Below are positions 45,881-55,926 of a DNA stretch of 64,000 bases, one piece after another (positions within the stretch are counted from its first letter, which is position 1; every line of letters begins with the position of its first letter). This DNA comes from Triatoma infestans (taxonomy: Eukaryota; Arthropoda; Insecta; Hemiptera; Reduviidae): positions 1-64,000 of the forward strand of contig JAAEAF010014526.1 in assembly GCA_011037195.1 (NCBI GenBank), written 5' to 3'. Below the pieces are notes generated by a model. That model made no database searches and was not told where the DNA came from. It was given only the letters and a program-made list of their open reading frames with translations. A program made the position numbers and the translations under genes.

Positions 45881-46945
45881 ACTTTCTCTTACTCTTAGTA
45901 AGAGGAAGTATTGTAATCGTGCCAAATTTTTTTACTTTCTCTTACTCCTAGTAAGAGGAAGTATTGAAATGGTGCCAAATTCGATATCGAGTTTTCACCG
46001 GAAATATCCGTTTTGAGGTCCCCTGAGTCCAAAAAAGTGGTTTTTAGCAAATGGTCTATGTGTGTGTGTGTGTCCGTGTGTGTCCTTGTGTGTGTATGTA
46101 TGTATGTGAACAGCATAGCTCAAAAACGAAAAATCGTAGAAAGTTGAAATTTGATATTCCGTTTAGAGGTCACCATGTGATCTGACTATACGTTATCTGT
46201 AAAAATTCCTCAACCGGAAGTACCACTTTACTAGTTGGATTTTTTACTTTTTTGCGATTTTCTCAAAAATGGCTCCGACGATTTCTTTAAACTTGAAACA
46301 TCAACCACACATACAAAGAGCTACAACTTTTTTAGAAACATTTCTCCGGGAAAATGCATTGAAGGGCACTTTTGGGGAGGGGGTGGGGTTAGGTTTCCAT
46401 CTAAAGTGCTATTTCAGTTTATTAGACAATTCTGTCATCTAAATAATGTTAATTAGAATTAAATATGTTGTTGAAATTCCGAGTTTGAAAAAAATCGGAT
46501 AACCGGAAGTGCGTTTACTTTACCACTTTACTAAATGATTTATTCACTTTTTCGCAATTTTCTCAAAAATGGCTCCGACGATTTTTTTGAAACTTCGTAT
46601 ATAAACTAAACATGCAAAGATCTACAACTTTTATCTAAAACATTTCTCTGGGAAATTCTTTTAAGGGCACTTTTAGGGGAGGGTGGGGGTTAGATTTTCA
46701 TCAAAGTGCTATCCTAGTTGATTATACAATTCTATCATCCAAACATAATTAGTTAGAAATAAATAGATGGCTGAAATTCCGAGTTTCAAGAAAATTAGTA
46801 AACCGGAAGTGCGCTTTTACTGAACAGTTTTTTCAGTTTTCGACGAATTTCATTAAATTTGGTGCACAAACTATAAAATTTGTCAATTATCATTTTGAGA
46901 ACTGGAGTAAGAGAAAGTTGTGTGAGTGTTTCATAGCAGATTTTT
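45881..46945 (+). repeat. AGR repeat, near full-length, opening block doubled
   Basis: TTTACTTTCTCTTACTC plus TAGTAAGAGGAAGTATTG occurs twice, 54 bp apart (from 45881 and 45935). Then follow GAGGTCCCCTGAGTCC and GT-rich sequence (46058-46100), unit markers near 46211, 46502 and 46801, and the end GGAGTAAGAGAAAGTTGTG at 46904-46922. This is the best-preserved copy and was used as the family reference. Confidence 0.92.
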
Positions 46946-47144
46946 TTTTGTTCTTAATAGTTTAATCGTGAACTAGATGTGTTTGTAAGTTATTTTAAAT
47001 CATTATATCTGGTCTATCCTAAAAAACTTTGTGATATGATTATTTACAATTTTCAATAAGCTATCAAGGACACATATACAGAATTAGTAAAATGAATATA
47101 AAATTGTTTCGACCATTAAAAAAAAAAAATCCAAAATTTATAAT
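46946..47144. other. AT-rich spacer
   Basis: Nothing recognised. Confidence 0.4.
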
Positions 47145-47475
47145 ATATACACAATATATTTGTATATAAACCAAGATACCGTCCTTATTTAACGAACATT
47201 ATCAGTAACAGACATATTAATAATTTTATTTTTAATAGTTTGCTATGAATCACTCACAGTGTTGCCAACTTAATTAATGTCGGAAACTAAACATGCGCCC
47301 CCACCCCCAAAATATAATAATGATAAATTTATAAATTGAAAATAATAATTATGATAGTTGCAAATAAAATTTAAATTATCATATTTAAAATCTTTACAAT
47401 ATTAAATAAATTATTATTTTTACACAAGTACAAAGAACATTTTTATTAATAATTAAATCAATTCATCATTAAAGC
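47145..47475 (+). repeat. Interspersed repeat, inverted partner of 43005-43340
   Basis: ATAAACCAAGATACCG, TAGTTTGCTATGAATCA, GTGTTGCCAACTTA, a C-rich run and CACAAGTACAAAGAAC match the reverse complement of the 43-kb copy. The two face each other across about 4.1 kb. Confidence 0.8.
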
Positions 47476-47499
47476 ACAAACAAGAAAGAGAGGTTATCT

Positions 47500-49175
47500 A
47501 TTACTTTCTCTTACTCCTAGTAAGAGGAAGTATTGTAATCGTGCCAAATTTTCGAATATCGAGCTTTCACCGGAAATATCCGTTTTGAGGTCCCCAGAGT
47601 ACAAAAAGTGGTTTTTAGCAAATAGTGTGTGTGTTTATATATATATGTGTTATGAGATTAGTATCTTTGGCAGACAGTGTTTCAGTGCCATTTAACTGGG
47701 CTTGTGAAATGCGATCATATCTTTCAATGATTGGGGCGGATCACCTGTGGCAATCTCACGGCAGTTCACTTGCGGAATCATATTTTTACCGTTTGATTAC
47801 AGCCTTTAATAACAATGCCATTAGCTGTGATACAGATAAAGTAATCAATTCTACCTTCAATCTTTTCTATAGAAATTTATGTACTTTCGATTTAAATACT
47901 TTTTATTTAAATTCCAATGTTCATATTAATAAAATTAGGATTATTTGTCAAATGCGCTTTGGCATTTAAAAGAGATACCCGCCTTTATTTCAAGGGCTCT
48001 AAATACAATTTAACTGTTGTCAGGTCCTCATAATAATCAGCAACATAGAAATCAATTCATTTCACCGTATATCACACACAGAGAAGACGCAAACTTTCAA
48101 ATTGCCTCCATATTAGACATTGACTCTATAGATAAATTGAATTGTGTTTATCTTTATATTGTAAATTGCTTAAGGCAAAGAATCAGTACATAATTGGTTG
48201 AGTCTAAATTATTTATGCTCTGTAAATGACTATTGCAACTTTAGGAGTGAGTATTAAGTGTAATTTTATATAATTAAGCATTTTTCTTTTTCTTCTGTTT
48301 GTTACAGGAGTTATTATTATAGTTACTCTATTTTATTTTGGTATATATAGATGTTTGTTATAATTTATTCCCCACTCCCTACAACAGGCTGAAAGCTTAA
48401 ATGTATGTACCCCTAATAAATAAATAAATAAATATATATGTGTGTGTGTGTGTGTGTGCACGCGCGCGCGATCTTCTCAAAAATGACTCAGACGATTTTT
48501 CTTCAAACTATGCATACGAAAAGCTACAACTTTTATTTTAAACATTTCTCTGGGAAAATTTATTTAAGGATTTTCAGGGTGGGGTTAGGTTCTCTGCTAA
48601 AAAGTGCTATTGCAGTTTTACTTATATAATTCTTTCATCTAAATAATATTAATTAGAATAAAATGTGTTGTTGAAATTCCATGTTTGAAAAAAAAAAAAT
48701 CGAATGACCGGAAGTGCGTTTTATTACTGAAATATATTTTTCAGTTTTCCGGTATTTTTTCGAAAACGGCTCCAACGATTTTCTTTAAACTAGAAATGTG
48801 AACTGCACATATAAAGAGCTACAACTTTTATTTGAAACATTTCTCCTGGTGAAGTCATTTAAGAGGGCTTTTGAGAGAGAGGTAGGGTTATGTTTTTTTT
48901 TTTAAATGCTATCATAGTTGATTAAACAATTCTACCATCCAAACAAAATTAATTAAAAATAAATAGATGGCCAAAATTCCGAGTTTTAAGACAATTACCT
49001 ATAAACCGGAAATGCGCTTTTACTGAATTGTTTTTTTCAGTTTTTCGACGTACTCCTACGAATTTCATTAAATTTGATACACTAACTATAATTTGTAATT
49101 TCATTAAATTTGTCAATTACTACAATTTTGAAAACTTGAGTAAGAAAAAGTTGTGTGAGTGTTTCACACCAGATT
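47500..49175 (+). repeat. AGR repeat, near full-length, split by a CR1-like insert
   Basis: The opening block is at 47500-47630 and the insert begins within the (GT)n patch. AGR resumes at 48432 with GT repeats, ACTCAGACGATTTTTC and unit markers near 48710 and 49003, and ends GAGTAAGAAAAAGTTGTGTG near 49140-49175. Confidence 0.88.
47639..48443 (+). pseudogene. CR1-like non-LTR retrotransposon C-terminal fragment
   Basis: The plus-strand frame from about 47650 reads SVPFNWACEMRSYLSMIGADHLW, ESYFYRLI, CTFDLNTFYL and IRIICQMRFGI, then stops at 47967. Later frames suggest SLNYLCSVNDY. The order fits the C-terminal tail found after RT in CR1-group and related elements (W....R.YL...G...W, then ...R...R.G). 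The 3' end has a (TAAA)n tail (48412-48432). ATATATATGTGT at 47639-47650 and 48432-48443 may be the target duplication, but it lies in low-complexity sequence. Confidence 0.65.
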
Positions 49176-49506
49176 TTTTTTTTTGAAAAATTTTTAGGTT
49201 AGAATACTTTTATTACCAGCACATCTTGCGTGAAAATATGGAACTTTAAATGTCGTAAAAAACTGATCTTTTCAAAATAGGGTTGAAACTATATAATTCT
49301 GTGATTTGTTCAAACGTACAATAATTTTTTTTTTCTTCTGAAATCGACAAAAATCCGACAGTTAAACAGTTTATCCGGACATTTTATTCGTAAAACTGAA
49401 ATGTCCCGGAAAAAATCGGCTAGGTGGTAACCCTGATCAGTCAGGGCGTTTTCCTGTACCGCTATTTCTATTCTTATAAAATAAAGAGTTAAGTTTTTAT
49501 ATATAT

Positions 49507-50580
49507 AGGGTGACCAGAGTTACATGCTCCACCCACTTTTTTTTTAAACGACGGGAAATTTCGAAAAAATAGAAAACACGTATTTAATCATTTTTAGTCT
49601 AGTTTATTTTCAGTGATTGATCCATTATACCCCAATATCCCGAGATACAGCATCCAACTTTTTTTTTTCAAATGGAACATTATATTTTTTTTGCATATTT
49701 TTATAGTAATTGAGCCTCTAAAAAAATTAAAAAAAAAAAATTTAAAATCGGTTAGGTTTTTCAAAAGTTATGGTAATTTAAAATATGAAAAACAAATTTC
49801 AGTTTAATGTCAAAATTACCTTATTTTTTCTTTAAAGAAGCTCTTCAAACTGGGCACCATCAACGGATAGGCAAGCCAAAGCTCTGGACTCCCACGCTCT
49901 GTTTGTAGCAGCACTTAGGTGGCAAAGTCAACATCTAGGCAGGCTAGAGTTATTCGACGTTCCATATCTTCGACTGAAGCCACGGGATTAAGGTTACTGT
50001 ACACTTTATTTTTTAGATATCCCCACAAAAAATGGACAAAAAATGCACAATTTTATGGACTGATGAATCAAAGTTTACCAACAATGGCCTTCTTAATCGT
50101 TGGAACTTTAGAATATGGGCAGAAGAAAATCCACAAGTTACCTTCGCCACACGCCATTAGGTTGTTTTTTCTACAAATGTTTGGTGTGGAGTTTGAGGAA
50201 ACCAACTAATCGGCCCATACTTCTACAGAGGGAACTTAACTGGTGAAAGGTATCTAACTTTTTTAAGAGACATTTTGCCAGTTCTGCTTGAAGATGTTCC
50301 TCTAAAACGTCGGTTAGATATGTATTTTCAACAAGATGGTTGCCCGGCACATAATGCGAGAGTTGTTCGACGTTACCTGGACAGAAATTTCCACGAAAAG
50401 TGGTTAGGAACTCATGGTCCGATCCAATGGCCACCTCGATCTCCGGACTTAACCCCAATGGACTATTTTTTGTGGGGATATCTAAAAAATAAAGTGTACA
50501 GTAACCTTAATCCCGTGGCTTCAGTCGAAGATATGGAACGTTGAATAACTCTAGCCTGCCTAGATGTTGACTTTGCCACT
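49507..50580 (+). mobile_element. Foldback mariner-type transposon, rearranged
   Basis: A plus-strand transposase fragment (50034-50545) is preceded by an inverted copy of its own 3' end. 49920-50033 and 50465-50578 are 114-bp inverted repeats with about one mismatch. Farther left, 49840-49919 reads on the minus strand as the transposase C-terminus (RAWESRALACLSVDGAQFEELL in part). AGGGTGACCAGAGTTACATG after a TATA run at about 49507 may be the original terminal repeat. So the element consists of two opposed 3' parts and lacks the DNA-binding N-terminal half. Confidence 0.75.
50034..50545 (+). pseudogene. Mariner-family (DD41D, rosa-like) transposase fragment
   Basis: Encodes the catalytic region of a cut-and-paste transposase. 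Motifs: ILWTDESKF (first D), then FRIWAEENPQ, VWCGV, FYRGNLTGERYL, MYFQQDGCPAHN (second D) and SPDLTPMDYFLWGYLKNKVY (third D). Counting from the second D to the D of PMD gives 41 residues between, the spacing reported for the rosa group. Stops at about 50158 and frame changes break the first half. The second half, from about 50275, is open to the stop TGA at 50542. The helix-turn-helix N-terminus is missing, replaced by the inverted copy of the 3' end. Confidence 0.82.
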
Positions 50581-51357
50581 AGTGATATATATATATATCT
50601 CCTAAGAAAAGTTTTACAAACTATAATTAGTAATATTAATTCCTTTGATAAATAATAATTATCAAAGGAATTAATACTTATAATATCAAACAATATTATT
50701 AATACTAATAATATCAAACATTATATGATCTAAAATTGGGAAGATTGCTTATTTACTTACTATTTTGGGCTCCCAGTTCGTGTTTATTCCTGCTTGAATT
50801 AATTTATTTTATATTAAATCTATTTAAAGAAATAAATATTATTTATAAACATTGTATTTTCCTAAGCGTGTACTTTATGTATGTAATTTCCCAATACTTA
50901 TGATATTTTGCACGTTTTCCGATGACTTTCGTATTTTTCCGACTACATTCGGCTGTAGTTCCTTCAGTTGCCGAAGTATAAGAAATTCAACATATAACAA
51001 ACAATATTATAATTAAACATTTACATAATTTTTTTTTTTTTAACTAAAAATTGTGAAAAAAGAAATTACAACCTGTCTGACAGGATGAAATGGAGTGGAA
51101 CATTATTGAGGTAGATTTTACCCACTTGTGGTTTAGAATATTGGTAATAAATATTGCAATAAATTTGTTGAATATTAAAAATAAATAATAGAGATTTTTA
51201 GCAATGATAATAATCATAATAATAATAATAATGTGACCAAAAATCTGGTGTGAAAAATGTACACGGCTTTCTCTCTGATTGCGTTATTGGAATTTTAATT
51301 GATTTTTTTCGAACTGAGTGTTTTTTGTTTTTTTTTACATTTAATTATCTTTAATAA
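50581..51357. other. AT-rich DNA with a 36-bp palindrome
   Basis: AATTCCTTTGATAAATAATA is mirrored by its complement around 50655 (about 50638-50673). Nothing else is recognised. Confidence 0.5.
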
Positions 51358-51593
51358 CCTATGGCGCAACAGCCCGTGAAGGACCAAGGCTTACCAGACG
51401 GGGATTTGTGTTGGGGGCCTGTGGTAAGCTCGCCGTGGTTCCTTCGCCGTTTAGTTCCCGCCTTCGCTAGCTAGGGCGCCACCAACTGCAGCTTCCCACT
51501 TTTTCTCACGATGCAGGGTCAATACCGACTGCCGTCACGGGGAATCGAACCCGAAAGGCGAATGCTCTAGCCACTAGACCAACAAAACTTGTA
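51358..51593 (-). repeat. tRNA-derived SINE, family C, copy 1
   Basis: On the minus strand the head GTTGGTCTAGTGGCTAGAGC is an A box and GGGTTCGATTCCCC a B box, both close to pol III consensus. A G/C-rich body shared with 51713-51950 follows and ends GGCTGTTGCGCCATAGG. Confidence 0.85.
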
Positions 51594-51712
51594 ACACCAG
51601 TTTGGAATTAATTGTTATGAATCCCCCCCCCCCCCGATTCCTCATAATACTAACATTTCCGGAAAAATATTTCAAATAAAATTGAAGAAAACGTTGGAAA
51701 AAACCTCTATGG
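51594..51712 (-). repeat. AGR fragment between two SINEs
   Basis: A C-run, CATTTCCGGAAAAATATTTCAAATAAAA and GAAGAAAACGTTGG correspond to the reverse AGR unit. Confidence 0.45.
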
Positions 51713-51950
51713 CGCAACAGCCCATGAAGGACCAAGGCTTGCCAGACGGCGATTTGATGAATAGGGGGAGCGTGTGGTAAGCACGCCGCAGTTCCCATGC
51801 CGTTTAGTTACGGCCTTCGCTACCTAGGGTGCTATTAACTGTAGCTTCCCACTTTTTACCACGATGATAGGTCAACACCGACTTTGCCCTCACGGTAATC
51901 GAACCCTGAATTATCGCACGAAAGGCGAGTGCGCTAGCCACTAGACCAAC
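51713..51950 (-). repeat. tRNA-derived SINE, family C, copy 2
   Basis: Head GTTGGTCTAGTGGCTAGCGC, B box GGGTTCGATTACC, then the same body as copy 1 (AAGTGGGAAGCTACAG, CTTGGTCCTTCATGGGC). It differs from copy 1 by scattered substitutions and a short insertion before the B box, so the copies are separate insertions, not a fresh duplication. Confidence 0.85.
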
Positions 51951-52084
51951 GTGTGAGGGAGGACTTAGAACATTTTAATTTTACAAAAATATTGTCTCTT
52001 AAAGCAATGAAACAGAGTAAAGTGAAAAAAAATCTTCATACCAAATTAACTATTATTAATTTAATGTCATACTGATCGCATTAT

Positions 52085-52495
52085 TTTTACTTTCTCTTAA
52101 ATGAAAGTTTTATAATCGTGCTAAATTTTTGATATCAAGTTTTCACCGGAAATATCCATTTTGAGGTCCCCATGAGTCCAAAATTCCGTATTTCAAGACG
52201 AAAGATATCAGTTACAATCTGTCATATCAGGAAATCACTTTTCCTGAATGTTTCGTTCGTAAGTCATTCATAAAAGAGCCTCCAGTGTTTTTCGGGTAAT
52301 CTTCGCATCCTAATTGCATACATTATGGTTGCAAAAGTTTCCTCTAAAGTATCAGTTCAGTAACAGTGAATTATGCTGCCATCTATAAAATGCATTGCTA
52401 GAATTCCAGTTTAAAGAAAATTGGTTAAACGGAAGTGCTACCGGAAGTGCTAGTTTTAGATAGAAAAACGGAAGTGCAACCGGAAGTGCTAGGGA
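52085..52495 (+). repeat. AGR repeat, partial, with repeated ACCGGAAGTGCTA
   Basis: Opens TTTTTACTTTCTCTTAAATG, with TTTTCACCGGAAATATCC and GAGGTCCCCATGAGTCC. A deletion then jumps to one diverged unit, ending in ACGGAAGTGCTACCGGAAGTGCTAG (about 52430-52455) and a second ACCGGAAGTGCTAG nearby. Confidence 0.7.
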
Positions 52496-53810
52496 GATAG
52501 AAGGAAAAACGAAAAGAAACAGAATCTATAATTCGTCAATAAGACAAACCTGTCTAGACTGTGGGAGACATGCTGGAAGAAAATTTATTGAGGTAGTTTG
52601 ACCTATGTGGCTTTGCTAATTTGATATTTTGGCTTGGCATAATCCGCCTCTTGTTTACGTATGCTAGGCCAGAAATGCCTGGACCTTTTTCTGATTAGCT
52701 CGTCTTTCTTACCTTTCTATAGGATAAAGAACTAAGGCAATGACAAATTAATAAATTATAATAGACAAGAAGATTTTGTCAAGCCTTATAGGGCTAGTCA
52801 AATCTTGGGAATAGACCCAAGGAGGCAACTCTAGAAGGACATCTTAAGAGTGGGCAAGCCCCTAAGTGTTTCACCGCAGAACTCTGAGGCAAGAATTCTG
52901 CTCAGACCGCAAAAATTGGCATCAGTTGATAAAGAAAAATTGGCAAAAATCTTTGAATTGTGCAAGTGTTTTAAAGAATTGTGCAAGGTTGTGGATTGAT
53001 AGATGATTGTTATGTTAAACAAAATAAAAAACCTTGATCAGAATTAAATTTGTTAGTTCATTGATCTATTATTTACTCGTACTTTACATGAATATGGAAA
53101 TTTCCATATAATATGTTTAATTCAACACATCACATTATGCAGCAAATCATTATTTTGAATATTATAAAGCGTCAGCTGTTTTTAAATGATTATTTTGTTT
53201 AATTCTGTAGAAAGGTTATGTTAAAAAAAGGTTAAACAAAATCAGGTTATATTAAATTACTCTATTGTTAATGAAAGATCAGTAATGAAGCCTTTTTCAT
53301 TAGGTTCTCTTTAATTTATCTGTTTGTGTCAACTTCTCTGTTTTGTTGATTTAATAAAGATATTATCCGTTAGGTCCAGCATTAATGTCACATCACTATC
53401 ATATGAAGTTCTAACAGATAACTTTCATAAAACTATCACTTAAGTAGAGATATTCTTCTTTTGCTTGGCTTTCTTTTTCTTTTTTTTTTTACTTTGATTT
53501 CACTTTCCTCAGAAAATATTCATTTTATGGTTTAGTATTTGGAATGCCCTAATATGCCTCAACTATTACTCTAAGACATTTTCATTGATTTAATGAAATT
53601 TTGTCAACCATTTTCCACAATGTACTTCATCTTTGGCGAGACTTACTCCAAAAAATACGTGGGGGACAAAGATAAACATTTCCGAGGTTTGAGTTAACGT
53701 AAAATAAAGTATCTGATATTTTTGACTGGTCTTCTTCATCATCATCAGATTATGGGAGGCACCATAATCTGGGTCTGGCTAGCAGTGTAAACGAAATTGA
53801 TATTTGTTAT
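52496..53810. other. AT-rich DNA, nothing recognised
   Basis: No family member or coding frame is identified. Confidence 0.4.
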
Positions 53811-53874
53811 GGTGGTTGTTTCCGCAGTGCTGGAAAGCATCACAGAGATTTTCCGTGATAGCCTGCTTCATTTT

Positions 53875-53937
53875 GTGGTCATCAACCGGTTTCGGGCCTT
53901 CGCCCATCTTCAGGATGCGTTTTTCAAACAGTGTGAC
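53875..53937 (-). ncRNA. Hammerhead ribozyme-like motif with complete core (locus 3, left arm)
   Basis: Read on the minus strand: UGUG (stem I outer part), CAUC, CUGAAGA (complement at 53907-53913), a GGGC-GAAG-GCCC stem II, GAAA (complement at 53890-53893), ACCGGU and U giving a GUU triplet, then GAUG and CACA. GAUG pairs with CAUC, and CACA with UGUG, forming a two-part stem I with an internal loop as in type I hammerheads. All core bases fit. Stem III is the palindrome ACCGGU, so the active form would be a dimer. Confidence 0.65.
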
Positions 53938-54111
53938 AACACAGACTTGCACAGAACAAATTCAGTTTACATATTCCGCTCATTTCTTCCTATATTGTTC
54001 CAGACCTCCAACTTTATATTTCTAGCAGTAAGAAAGAGAGTTTTGACTTAACCCAAGGGGTATGTAAACTGAATTTGCTCTGTGCAAGTCTGTGTTATCA
54101 CACTGTCTGAA

Positions 54112-54155
54112 AAACGCATCCTAAAGATGGGCGTACCCCGAAACCGGTCGATGGC
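54112..54155 (+). ncRNA. Hammerhead ribozyme-like motif, degraded (locus 3, right arm)
   Basis: CAUC, CUAAAGA (54121-54127, G5 changed to A), a shortened stem II, GAAA (54140-54143), ACCGGUC and GAUGG. The core substitution is at an essential position, so this copy is presumed inactive. Confidence 0.5.
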
Positions 54156-54230
54156 TACAAAATGAAGCAGGCTATCACGGAAAAGGTCTCTGCAATTATT
54201 GATATTTATTGTTCCAAATAATGATTGTAC

Positions 54231-54312
54231 CGCTCATTTCTACCTATATTTCTCAAGACCTTCAAGTTTCCACTTCTAGCAGGAAGAAAGAGAGATTTGA
54301 CATAACCCAAGA
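54231..54312 (+). repeat. Duplicated centre of locus 3
   Basis: CCGCTCATTTCTACCTATAT... through ACATAACCCAAG repeats 53977-54055 with about ten differences, in the same orientation. Confidence 0.7.
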
Positions 54313-55636
54313 TCCTACCTTTGTTCTTTGTTGGTCCTCTAGTGTTTTGTGTAGATGATACTCACTTCCTAATTCTACTCTTCGGATTTCCATTTCTAAA
54401 GGGCTTTTGTCATTCGCCTCCGAGGAAAGCGTTATTCATTGATTCCAGAATGATCTATTATTCTCGGAAATATATGTGGATTTCTAGTAGGACTGGCTGG
54501 ATATTGACCCATTACTATGTCTTGCTAGTTATAGTCTTCCTTTGAAATAGCTGTATACAAAGAAGTCTTAAAAGTGTATTTATTCACTAAATATACAGTT
54601 TTATGTAATACTATATTTAGATTTTTAATTTCATTATAAAAATCGAATTAAATTTAATTAACTGAAAAAAATGAAACAGCAATCTGTTTAAAAAAAAAAA
54701 ATATTTTAATTCTGCAAATAATAGTTTTAAAAAGCAAGATGATCCTCAATAGTAATACTGTCAATAAACTGAACAATAAAACTGTAATTAAACAAAATAA
54801 AAATAACCGTTATTAATAACCTTGAGGGTGCGTGCAAAGAGACAGGATCTAGCGGGGAAACGAAACAAAAATAAATAAAAATATAGAAACACAAAATGTC
54901 GACCAGCGTTAAAATAAAGATCAAGGACTAACAGTCAACTTTTAAAAGGTAATTCGTATATAGTATTTTTTTATTTGCCTCTTTATTATTATTATTATTA
55001 TTGTACGATCTTATTAAATTTATATATATATATATATACATAAACTTTGTATCTTTATTGTTTTTTTAATTTGCTTTAAAAAAGAAAAGACTGCACTGTT
55101 TATCAAGATGTAGTATATTTTTAAACAAAAATAAATGGATCTGATTCAGTGGTGATTACTAGCAATTACCCGCATTTAATGGTAGTTAATTTTTTAAATC
55201 TTCAAAACCTAATATTTTAATCTATATTCTTAGAAAAAATTAATAATGGAACCTTGAAAGCACTTGTGTGTTCTATTCCTTTCAAAACTCCTCGTACGAA
55301 AGAATATTTAACAGGTTCCCATAAAGTTAGTGGTTGAAGAAAATAAAAGCCGAATCTTTTATTGATTATTTGTCAAGTTATCAGATTATGTTTTTTTGTG
55401 AGATATTCAGCTTCATTTTTTAAACTTTTTTTTTTTATATTGTAAATAGGGCATAATTGTAAATGGAAGCAGGATTTGGTAGTTGATGAAATGATGAACA
55501 CACAATACTTAATGAACTTTATACAAATTATATTTTGATGTTATATTGAGAAACGAAAAAGAAAGAGAAAATATTTATTGATCTCCTAGGACATTCCCAT
55601 ACGGGCAAAATTACAATATATTGTTACAAAAGAAAA
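54313..55636. other. AT-rich DNA, nothing recognised
   Basis: A (TTA)n patch near 54985 and an AT-run near 55020-55040. No genes. Confidence 0.4.
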
Positions 55637-55690
55637 ACAAAGTGATGTGAAACACTCACACGACTTTCTCTTACTCCAATTTACTTAGTT
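55637..55690 (-). repeat. AGR 3' end fragment, reverse
   Basis: GTGAAACACTCACACGACTTTCTCTTACTCC is the complement of the AGR 3' end (quoted only to identify it). Confidence 0.65.
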
Positions 55691-55926
55691 ACATAGTCTC
55701 TAGTTTATCGAACTCTAATTATAATTATAATTATAATTATTATTACAATTTATTTATTTTATTGCACTAATAATTACTTTGATTCCTTCTTTTATGTTGT
55801 TGTGAGAAATGAGATTTTGATTGCATTAGCTCATGCATAAGTAAGAGGAAGTAATAAAGCTGTACTGTATACTTCATAATACAGAGTGATTAAAATACAG
55901 AGGAGGCAAATAATACATAAAAATTA

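Larger units (their letters stand above)
53811..54195. mobile_element. Palindromic element with hammerhead-like arms, locus 3
   Basis: The left terminal block GTTTCCGCAGTGCTGGAAAGC, a minus-strand ribozyme block, then CACAGACTTGCACAGAACAAA and TTCAGTTTACAT form the left arm. ATGTAAACTGAATTTGCTCTG, a plus-strand ribozyme block and GAAGCAGGCTATCACGG form the right arm. The ~80-bp centre (53977-54055) is repeated just outside the right arm at 54231-54312, suggesting rearrangement by duplication. No coding sequence. Confidence 0.7.

Noticed and set aside
45681..46456. Short open frames across AGR copies, seen again at 4121, 37439, 40454 and 58156
   Set aside because: They recur because the repeat recurs; frames are not conserved between copies and show no protein character.
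47639..48443. The 12-bp repeat ATATATATGTGT as a firm target duplication
   Set aside because: It lies in AT/GT microsatellite sequence, so a match is expected by chance; kept only as a possibility in the feature.
51540..51593. Possible tRNA gene (clear A and B boxes on the minus strand)
   Set aside because: No acceptor stem closes the structure, and the sequence continues into a body shared with another copy. It is a SINE head; the same holds for the boxes at 520-580, 10200-10298 and 45170-45241.
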